The notes under the pieces were generated by a model. It was not told where the DNA came from, did no database searches, and was given only the letters and a program-made list of their open reading frames with translations. Source: Patescibacteria group bacterium (GTDB lineage Bacteria > Patescibacteriota > Minisyncoccia > Sungbacterales > GWA2-42-14). From it: a DNA stretch of 5,153 nt. Positions 1 through 5,153 of this stretch are shown here, in pieces (position 1 is the stretch's first letter; each line of letters opens with the position of its first letter). A program made the translations under genes and the position numbers. The DNA is taken from NCBI GenBank assembly GCA_018971745.1, contig JAGXAD010000057.1, forward strand, positions 1 to 5,153, given 5' to 3'.

Positions 1-1574
1 CGACGCAAACCCCGACCAAGCGTCTGTTCGGGAAGAATGTTGCTTTGTGCGGTGTAGGCACGCAAACCGACTATCGTTGTAACATTCCGCACGTCCCAAC
101 CTTCTTTAAGCATAAGTACGGAAACAATCGCTTTATGCGGACTTTCCAATCTATCTATTTCATTGGCGGCTTTGCGCAATATTTTCAATTCTTCCTCCTT
201 CTTTCCAGTAACGCTCTCCGATATTTCTCCGTTGTCTTTGGTATGAATGACAAGCACCGCGTCCTTTAGTTCGGGGTAGGTATTCTCAAGATACTTAGCG
301 ACTTCATCGCAGTTCCTTGTATCGTCAGTCATCAGGAACAGCACGGCTTTTTTGTTGAGCTTGATATGCTCGTCATAAACCTTCTTCCATTCCAAATAGC
401 CGAGATGAATATAGTCCTTATATTTTTCCGTGTAGTTTGAGCTTTTATGCTCTTGTAATTTTGCCCGACTCGCTGAATCGGGAAGAACGGGGTGCTTCAC
501 TATGTCTTGGTGTATTGCTTCCACGAGCGGATAGTCGCTTATCGTTTGAACGAAGATAGAGCCGTTATTGTGTTTCGGCGTGGCGGTAACGTCCACCTGT
601 AAACTCAACTGGTCGCCTTTTATTTTGAGGCGATTATGAATATCCTCGATTGCTTTGAACCACGCCATTCGCGGGTCGTGGATATGATGGGCTTCGTCGT
701 TCAGCACCACCAGTTCGTCTATATTGCGGACAACATCGCCGAGATCGAGCTTTGATTCGTTCGTTGCTCCGGCGGGCTTGCCGCCAAGAAAATAATTTGA
801 CGTGTCTTGGTCTTCAAAACTCGCCGATTCAATCGCTCCCTCATAAACGCGATGAATGTTGGTAAGAAAAATATTTCCGGTTTTTCTCACAGTTCCTATC
901 TCGTCCTGAATATGAAGCGTTGTTTGAAAATCGTCTCGCCAGTTTTTCCCTTCGTAGCCGTTGTCGGGAAGCACGGGGTCTTCAAAAAATATCTTGAGTC
1001 CGTCAAAATCCGCGCGAATACGATCAAGAACGATAATGTTCGGTGTGATAACCAAAAAGTTACGGGCAAGTTTTGAATCCTCTTCATAGAATTTGTGAAA
1101 ATAGCTCCACGCCAAAATCAGACTTAATACTTTTGTCTTGCCTGAACCAGTAGCCATTTTAATAACATACCGCGTCCAGTCCTCATCAAACATTCCTGCT
1201 GAAACTGCTCCCGAACTGTCAAAACGAATTAGGTCGTATTTGTCCCTTGCTTTAGCAACATCGTAAAGCCAGACGACAGTTTCCACCGCTTCGCGTTGGG
1301 CGAAGTAGTATTGAAATAAAAACACTTCGCCGTCCGGTGTCTCCATCGAGTGATCTTTTAGAAACCACCAATTAAGCAGGGCTTTGCTCGTTTCGCTCGC
1401 TCCCTCGTATCCCGTAAGCCGCCACTCCTTTACCTTCTTGCGAAGTTCCGCAACGAGCGGCGGGAGCAGTTTTTCGTAGCCCTTCTCGCGTAAATTCTCG
1501 TCAGCAGGAAACCAGCGAATTGCCGGATCGAGAATTTCATAAGGCGACTTTGGAAATTTTTGATGTAAAGCCAT
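1..1574 (-). CDS. res: Type III restriction enzyme Res subunit, SF2 helicase part (C-terminus beyond window)
   Basis: This is the ATP-dependent translocase/endonuclease subunit of a Type III restriction-modification system, acting on DNA in the cytoplasm together with Mod. The frame is open from ATG at 1574 to the window edge, giving 524 complete codons. It begins MALHQKFPKSPYEILDPAIR. SF2 helicase motifs occur in order: motif I (Walker A) ATGSGKT at 141-147, ITPN at 176-179, motif II NDEAHH at 292-297, motif III VTATP at 329-333, motif V EGWDVRNV from 491, and motif VI QTLGRGLRR from 517. Family members usually run to about 850-1000 residues, so the PD-(D/E)XK nuclease domain expected at the C-terminus lies outside the window and cannot be checked. 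The start is 4 bases after the mod stop, and AAAGG overlaps that stop very close to the ATG, with GAGGT further upstream inside mod. Translation is therefore probably coupled to mod. GC is higher here than in the middle of mod. Confidence 0.93.
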   Translation of the reverse strand, partial: MALHQKFPKSPYEILDPAIRWFPADENLREKGYEKLLPPLVAELRKKVKEWRLTGYEGASETSKALLNWWFLKDHSMETPDGEVFLFQYYFAQREAVETVVWLYDVAKARDKYDLIRFDSSGAVSAGMFDEDWTRYVIKMATGSGKTKVLSLILAWSYFHKFYEEDSKLARNFLVITPNIIVLDRIRADFDGLKIFFEDPVLPDNGYEGKNWRDDFQTTLHIQDEIGTVRKTGNIFLTNIHRVYEGAIESASFEDQDTSNYFLGGKPAGATNESKLDLGDVVRNIDELVVLNDEAHHIHDPRMAWFKAIEDIHNRLKIKGDQLSLQVDVTATPKHNNGSIFVQTISDYPLVEAIHQDIVKHPVLPDSASRAKLQEHKSSNYTEKYKDYIHLGYLEWKKVYDEHIKLNKKAVLFLMTDDTRNCDEVAKYLENTYPELKDAVLVIHTKDNGEISESVTGKKEEELKILRKAANEIDRLESPHKAIVSVLMLKEGWDVRNVTTIVGLRAYTAQSNILPEQTLGRGLR

Positions 1575-1578
1575 ACCT

Positions 1579-3678
1579 TTATATCGTTACCTCAATCACT
1601 TTCATTGTGTCGTTGCCGAATATATCAACAACTTTCACGGCCACTTTGCGTTTGCCGGAATTGACCTCAACGGGCGAAGTGATGAGTTCCAAGTCCCGTT
1701 TCTTCTTTGTGCGAAAGTCCTGCCACTCGTTCTCAAAGATATAGTCACCAGTCCATCGTTCCTCAACCTCTCCCGTTGTTTCGTTCTTTACGCGGATAAC
1801 TTCCTTTTTGCTTTCAAAATTGAAATCAACCGCCCAATAGTCTATCCAGTCAGTCCATTTTTTCGTAAGAACCTCGTGGCTCGTAATGCCGTCCTTATCT
1901 TTTGCGATTTTGATAATCTGCCCGTTCTCAACCACGAGCTTTTTGCCTCCCGCTTTCAGATTTTCTTCAACCTCTCTTATTGAGTCCTGATTGTAGAAAA
2001 CCGAAAAATCGGTAAGCTCGACGGCGACAGTTTTCTTTTTGACAAGCGGTTTAACTTCAATGTACGAAACATCGTGGAAAACTACCTGATTCTTTTCTAT
2101 CGCTCGTTTGTCAAAAACCTCGCGGGGAATGTATTTGAGAGCAAGATCAACTCCCTTGCTTTTCGCTTCTTCTTGAATTTTCGGGAACAATCCCATCTCA
2201 AACTCAAAAGCAAGTAAATCTATTTTTGTGATTTGTTTTTCTATACATTCGTTGATAACTGCTTCAACGAACAAGCGGGAGACGGGCAAATTGATAGGTC
2301 CTACGGAAACGAGGCGAGAACTTTTCTTGCCGTGAAATGTTTTGAATCCTTCTGTTGCTTCCGCTTTGTATGCGGAGAGTATCAAAGAAATAAAATCTTT
2401 TTCTTTTTGGGCGATTTGTTTCTGTTTTTCTTCTTCTCGTAAATTCGGATTTATACCGACGTAGTGTTGTCTCTCGTATTTACCAAGATTAAGAATCTCA
2501 AACGCTCGATAATCTTTGTTATTCTTTTTCAATTCTCGCTGAACTCCTATCATTCTTTTTCGAGTTGTATGTATCGAAAACTTACCGAGATCAGAACCTA
2601 TCCACTTTCGACCAAGTTTTTCGGCTACTACAAAAGTTGTCCCAGACCCCGCGAAAAAGTCAGCTACGAGATCGCCTTCATTTGACGACGCTTTAATTAT
2701 TCGCTCTATCAGCTTCGGCGGCTTAGCAGTTGGATAGCCAATTTCTTTTAATTCCGTTGCGTTAATACCGATATTCCATACATCATATTCTCCAATACCC
2801 GCTTTCCTTAGATAAGTCTTTACAACCTCTCCACGAGGATTTTTATTCCAGTAAAACTTTCCTTTTTCGTCTACTTCCTTGAATCGTGCTAACTGTTCTT
2901 CGGTATATGGTATAAGCGTATCTTCCCAATTAAATATCCACGACTCGGAACTTCTTGAATACCAAAAAATTGAATCGTGTTTTCTGTTAAATTGTTTGTC
3001 TGCATCTCCTCCTCTTGGATAAAACCAGATTATCTCGTTTCTGAAATTTTCTTTGGAAAATACATCGTCAAGAACCATTCGTATATAACCACTAACTCTC
3101 CAATCACAATGAATATAGATACTCCCATCTTTTGCGAGTAGGTCTTTCATTAACAATAATCTTTCATAGATCATCTCAATAAAACTATCTGCTCCCTTAC
3201 CCCAAGTGTCGCGATAAGCAAGTTCTTCAAGCACGTTTGGCTTCTTAGTAAATTCCTCGTCGCCAATTCCAATGTTCATTGAGAAATCAGCACCAACGTC
3301 AAACGGAGGATCAATATAAATTAGTTTGATCCCTCCTTGTTCTTCAATTTCCTGTCGCAACGGGCCATTCTTTAACGAGGAAAGAATGAGCTTATTGTCT
3401 CCCCAAATAAGTTTATTCGTCCAACCGGAAACCTGTCGTCCGCCTTCTCCGAAAAGTAGTCCCTGTATCTCCTTTGTTTTTTCGGAACGCGGCTCATCTA
3501 CCTGCTCAATAACTTGGAACGGCAAAACTGTATTCGTTATCTCGTTTGTTTTTCCATTCCACACAAGCTCAACTTCCTGCTTTTCCTCAAACAGCAGAAA
3601 GCGATATTTGTCGGGCAATGGTTTGCCCGCTTCTATGTATTTCTGAATATCCCTTTTTTCGTTGTCAGATAATTCCAT
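1579..3678 (-). CDS. mod: Type III DNA methyltransferase Mod, beta-class (probable N6-adenine)
   Basis: This 699-residue protein should transfer a methyl group from S-adenosylmethionine to adenine in a specific site, protecting host DNA and giving the Res complex its target specificity. Catalytic motif IV, DPPF, is at 123-126. The SAM-binding motif [10 protein letters not shown], is at 340-348, followed by GSDLG at 361-365. A motif X-like segment, [12 protein letters not shown], is at 317-328. Motif IV preceding motif I marks the beta class, and the region between them (about 213-310) is where the target recognition domain should lie. DPPF rather than DPPY is still compatible with adenine methylation. 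About 300 residues follow the SAM-binding region, with a charged Glu/Lys/Gln segment near 414-428 and WIDYWAVDF at 610-619; I cannot assign this part a known fold, but such tails are usual in Type III Mod proteins. The start [10 protein letters not shown] is supported by family-like N-terminal sequence, although the Shine-Dalgarno site is weak (TAAGAA). The gene is first in an operon with res. Confidence 0.93.
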   Translation of the reverse strand: MELSDNEKRDIQKYIEAGKPLPDKYRFLLFEEKQEVELVWNGKTNEITNTVLPFQVIEQVDEPRSEKTKEIQGLLFGEGGRQVSGWTNKLIWGDNKLILSSLKNGPLRQEIEEQGGIKLIYIDPPFDVGADFSMNIGIGDEEFTKKPNVLEELAYRDTWGKGADSFIEMIYERLLLMKDLLAKDGSIYIHCDWRVSGYIRMVLDDVFSKENFRNEIIWFYPRGGDADKQFNRKHDSIFWYSRSSESWIFNWEDTLIPYTEEQLARFKEVDEKGKFYWNKNPRGEVVKTYLRKAGIGEYDVWNIGINATELKEIGYPTAKPPKLIERIIKASSNEGDLVADFFAGSGTTFVVAEKLGRKWIGSDLGKFSIHTTRKRMIGVQRELKKNNKDYRAFEILNLGKYERQHYVGINPNLREEEKQKQIAQKEKDFISLILSAYKAEATEGFKTFHGKKSSRLVSVGPINLPVSRLFVEAVINECIEKQITKIDLLAFEFEMGLFPKIQEEAKSKGVDLALKYIPREVFDKRAIEKNQVVFHDVSYIEVKPLVKKKTVAVELTDFSVFYNQDSIREVEENLKAGGKKLVVENGQIIKIAKDKDGITSHEVLTKKWTDWIDYWAVDFNFESKKEVIRVKNETTGEVEERWTGDYIFENEWQDFRTKKKRDLELITSPVEVNSGKRKVAVKVVDIFGNDTMKVIEVTI

Positions 3679-3694
3679 AATTCTTATTTAGTTT

Positions 3695-3720
3695 AAGGAT
3701 GTAGGTATTTTACATTCCTT
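3695..3720. promoter_or_regulatory. Dyad over the mod -10 box, candidate operator
   Basis: AAGGATGTA (3695-3703) and TACATTCCTT (3711-3720) form an inverted repeat of nine pairs with one extra base in the right arm, separated by 7 bases. The spacer and right arm cover the proposed -10 hexamer, and the left arm covers the predicted transcription start. A protein bound here would block RNA polymerase, so an operator is a reasonable reading. No controller (C) protein gene is visible in the window, and the binding protein is unknown. Confidence 0.4.
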
Positions 3721-3735
3721 CTTAAATTACCACAA
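3707..3735 (-). promoter_or_regulatory. Candidate sigma-70-type promoter for mod-res
   Basis: On the minus strand, TTGTGG (3730-3735) and TAAAAT (3707-3712) are separated by exactly 17 bases. The -10 matches the consensus at five of six positions and the -35 at three of six. Transcription would start near 3700, leaving a leader of about 22 bases before the mod ATG. The site lies after the upstream terminator, as expected for an independent operon. It is inferred from sequence only; the region is AT-rich, so a chance match is possible. Confidence 0.5.
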
Positions 3736-3767
3736 AACCCGATAATTTTGAAGTGATTGCGTAATTC

Positions 3768-3827
3768 AAAAAATCGCCGCTCAAATCCGCCTCGTGCCCT
3801 TGCGGCAAGGACGGATGCAAACGGCGA
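3768..3827 (-). terminator. Intrinsic terminator downstream of the HNH/DUF3761 gene
   Basis: Read on the minus strand, three nested pairings build one long hairpin: TCGCCG/CGGCGA (3822-3827 with 3774-3779), ATCCG/CGGAT (3812-3816 with 3785-3789), and CCTTG/CAAGG (3806-3810 with 3798-3802) closing a 3-base loop. A run of six T (3768-3773) follows the stem immediately. A symmetric 5-by-5 internal loop and an 8-by-1 asymmetric loop interrupt the stem, which is longer than a textbook terminator. It lies about 100 bases past the stop at 3924 and before the mod promoter, the right place to separate the two transcription units. Confidence 0.6.
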
Positions 3828-3887
3828 CCAATGCTGACTCATACTATGTAACCAACTCCCTTTTGAATTCAAGAACCGCGGATTTGA
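3781..3887. repeat. 10-bp perfect inverted repeat spanning the spacer
   Basis: TCAAATCCGC (3781-3790) and GCGGATTTGA (3878-3887) are perfect reverse complements, 87 bases apart. A second, interleaved pair, AATTCAAAA (3763-3771) and TTTTGAATT (3861-3869), also matches perfectly but is AT-rich and less striking. The left arm of the 10-bp pair overlaps one arm of the terminator stem, so the two folds exclude each other. The pair could be an antiterminator, the ends of a small palindromic element, or a recombination site. I do not recognise the sequence. Confidence 0.5.
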
Positions 3888-3923
3888 TCATTTATTATCT
3901 TTTGTATTGTATCTTTTATCAAT

Positions 3924-4619
3924 TTAGTATAGCCACTGACTCACTCCACCGTGATGAGAACATGTTCCACTTCTGCTTTGGCTAAAACTAAAAGTACCAT
4001 CCTTGCATTGCGCAGTAGCTCCTGCGGGATTTGAAGTTGGTATTGATGCGGAGGGCGCCGGATTCTCAAGAGGTAACGATTTTGGCAGGAAGAGCATATG
4101 GATCAGTCCTCTTCCGTTTTGGTTGACTGTATGTTGGGTCGCATATTGCAGCCAATCGGTGGAAATTCCCCATTGGGCTTCTTGAATAATTATTGCGCCG
4201 CTACATACTTGTTTATGTAAATAGTTTTCAAAATTGTCTTTTATCCGTGCGCCACTTAAAATAAGGTACGATTCGGGAAAAAGGTTAGAAATGTCATTGC
4301 TGCCTCCGAGTTCCAAACTGATCAAATGATCCACCTCATAATTGTTTCTTTGCGCCCATGGGATGCCGTATTCTTTGAATACTTTCTTTTTGGTTGCGAG
4401 AGAAACATCTCGCACTGTTTTAGTATATCCTGTGGCGCAAATCGTGCTGGTGTCAGTCGTTAATACTGCGCCCGGCGTACACGCAGGGTCGGGAAGTGTT
4501 TGGTTTGCGACACAGTGGGCGGTTTTTGTCTGCACGCCGTATGTTACGGCGAGTGCGGGTAGCGCAACGCATGTTATCAGGAAGACAACAAGTATGTATT
4601 GTTTAGTGGTTAAAAACAT
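3924..4619 (-). CDS. Secreted HNH-nuclease-like protein with C-terminal DUF3761-like module
   Basis: The 231-residue product starts with a clear signal peptide: MFLTTK, then a hydrophobic core at about 7-20, with probable cleavage after ALA at 22-24. It should act outside the cytoplasmic membrane. Residues about 42-72 (LPDPACTPGA ... VRDV) lead into an HNH-like segment at 94-116, YEVDHLISLELGGSNDISN and on to LFPE, with D97-H98 and N108/N112 as likely catalytic or metal-site residues. A KDNFENYLH stretch at 128-135 follows. A Pro/Ser linker (about 184-200) joins this to a DUF3761-type ending with AQCKDGTFSFSQ and GTCSHHGGVSQWL (203-230), whose function is not known. Nuclease activity is inferred from the motif. 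An in-frame GTG at 4646 would add nine residues and overlap the preceding gene by 17 bases; I prefer the ATG at 4619 because it starts right at the signal peptide and leaves a 10-base gap. The Shine-Dalgarno site (AAGAA) is weak. Confidence 0.85.
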   Translation of the reverse strand: MFLTTKQYILVVFLITCVALPALAVTYGVQTKTAHCVANQTLPDPACTPGAVLTTDTSTICATGYTKTVRDVSLATKKKVFKEYGIPWAQRNNYEVDHLISLELGGSNDISNLFPESYLILSGARIKDNFENYLHKQVCSGAIIIQEAQWGISTDWLQYATQHTVNQNGRGLIHMLFLPKSLPLENPAPSASIPTSNPAGATAQCKDGTFSFSQSRSGTCSHHGGVSQWLY

Positions 4620-4629
4620 AGTTCTTGAT

Positions 4630-5016
4630 TTATTGTTTTGAGACACCTACTGCTTTTTGTACCGCATCTTTTATTAATTTCATAATCGCAGGATCTGCCT
4701 TGCCTGATTTTGCCTCTTGATACCGCTGTAATGCCACCACGCAATGGTTATCCACCCAAAATTGATGCCGTGCTCTTTCCCAGTCGCCAAGAGAAGCGCC
4801 CGGATGCGAATCAAAAAAATTATTTGTCCATTTATTAATTGCGGCCAAGTATTCCGCCTCGCCGGCGTCATCATTGGCAAAATCATCGGGACATTTTTGT
4901 GTGATTCGTGAGGCTGAATTCATTTCGCTCTTACGCATTTTTGGGTTGCTCATAACAAACCACGCTACGCCAACGACAAAAACACAAAATGCAATAAGTA
5001 TGCTTTTATTTTTCAT
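4630..5016 (-). CDS. Small membrane-anchored or exported protein of unknown function
   Basis: I do not recognise this family. From the ATG at 5016 the product is 128 residues. It opens with MKNKSILIAFCVFVVGVAWF, a positively charged start followed by a hydrophobic segment with no obvious cleavage site, so it is likely a signal anchor with the rest outside the cytoplasm. The remainder is soluble, apparently helical and rich in Ala, Asn and Asp, with Trp residues in NKWTNNFF and LGDWERARHQFW and a short Lys-rich C-terminal helix. An in-frame GTG at 5037 would add seven residues (MRCIVSK), but the ATG gives the more natural signal sequence. Neither start has a good Shine-Dalgarno site. The gene ends 10 bases before the secreted HNH-like gene and starts 24 bases after the upstream stop, so the three probably form one transcription unit. 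Confidence 0.75.
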   Translation of the reverse strand: MKNKSILIAFCVFVVGVAWFVMSNPKMRKSEMNSASRITQKCPDDFANDDAGEAEYLAAINKWTNNFFDSHPGASLGDWERARHQFWVDNHCVVALQRYQEAKSGKADPAIMKLIKDAVQKAVGVSKQ

Positions 5017-5040
5017 TTTACTAACTATACATCTCACGGA

Positions 5041-5153
5041 TCAGAAACCAAACAAACCGATCAACCACGACCAAAAACCTTTCTTTGCAGGAAAATGAAT
5101 TGGGACATTAGTAACGCACGACTGACCATCGCCTGACAGCACATACCCTGATT
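5041..5153 (-). CDS. C-terminal tail of an upstream cysteine-containing protein (5' end beyond window)
   Basis: The last 36 codons of a minus-strand reading frame are visible, ending at TGA (5041-5043). The peptide starts SGYVLSGDGQSCV and ends GFWSWLIGLFGF. The GY-x-L-x3-DG-x-x-C spacing resembles the end of an EGF-like or similar disulfide-bonded extracellular repeat, and the final dozen residues are aromatic and hydrophobic. Too little is present to name a family. The other two minus-strand frames over this stretch hit stops and give less protein-like sequence. The frame is the same as that of the following gene, with only the TGA and 24 bases between this stop and its ATG, which suggests one operon of exported proteins. 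Confidence 0.5.
   Translation of the reverse strand, partial: SGYVLSGDGQSCVTNVPIHFPAKKGFWSWLIGLFGF

Noticed and set aside
45..1744. Several plus-strand open frames and one short minus-strand frame opposite or within res and mod
   Set aside because: They overlap genes with clear conserved motifs and show no domain or start signal of their own; they are shadows of the real coding frames.
1579..3678. Phase-variation repeats in mod
   Set aside because: Type III mod genes sometimes carry tandem tetra- or pentanucleotide repeats or long homopolymers. None is present; the T-rich stretch near 2400-2440 just encodes a Glu/Lys/Gln-rich segment.
1..3678. DISARM, BREX or Type I system instead of Type III
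   Set aside because: No specificity subunit, phospholipase-D-like gene, PglZ or BrxL is visible, and the two-gene mod-then-res order with beta-class Mod and DEAH-type Res fits Type III directly. Genes beyond the left edge could still add to the island.
3763..3887. Integron attC site or tRNA gene in the spacer
   Set aside because: The conserved attC core (RYYYAAC/GTTRRRY) is not found at the ends of the dyad, and the pairings do not form a cloverleaf.
3794..3985. Plus-strand open frame of 63 codons across the mod/HNH spacer
   Set aside because: It runs through the terminator hairpin and into the 3' end of the HNH-like gene on the other strand, has no ribosome site, and its composition is not protein-like.
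4680..4886. Second minus-strand frame of 68 codons inside the membrane-anchored gene
   Set aside because: It is nested out of frame in a gene with a convincing signal anchor and has no sequence features of its own.
1..5153. CRISPR array, rRNA, insertion sequence or transposase
   Set aside because: No regularly spaced direct repeats, no ribosomal RNA sequence and no transposase motifs were seen on either strand.

Overview
The window reads almost entirely from the minus strand and looks like a piece of a bacterial chromosome of medium-to-low GC content, carrying an accessory defence locus. The ordinary genetic code fits: no gene needs an internal stop to be read as an amino acid. The gene style (short signal-anchored proteins of unknown function, weak Shine-Dalgarno sites) would suit an uncultured small-genome lineage such as Patescibacteria/CPR. 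That is an inference from style, and no phylogenetic marker gene is present.

Reading in the direction of transcription, from high to low coordinates, the right-hand part (5153 to 3924) holds three closely packed minus-strand genes that appear to be exported. They are the C-terminal tail of a cysteine-containing protein, a small membrane-anchored protein of unknown function, and a secreted protein joining an HNH-nuclease-like region to a C-terminal DUF3761-like module. A 245-base spacer follows (3679-3923). It contains a probable intrinsic terminator for that group, a separate 10-bp inverted repeat that would compete with the terminator stem, a candidate promoter for the next operon, and a dyad lying over that promoter's -10 box.

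The left-hand part (3678 to 1) is a two-gene restriction-modification operon of Type III layout. First comes a 699-residue beta-class DNA methyltransferase (Mod), then, after 4 bases, the translationally coupled Res subunit. Res is an SF2 helicase whose motifs I, II, III, V and VI are all readable, but the window ends just after motif VI, so its nuclease domain is not visible. Mod should methylate adenine in a short site and supply the target recognition for the complex. Res should translocate or switch along DNA using ATP and cut when sites are unmethylated.

The R-M system itself is a known kind. The points worth a second look are the compact regulatory spacer, the AT-rich stretch in mod that covers its target-recognition region, and the secreted HNH/DUF3761 protein with its exported neighbours. 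I found no CRISPR array, tRNA, rRNA or insertion sequence.
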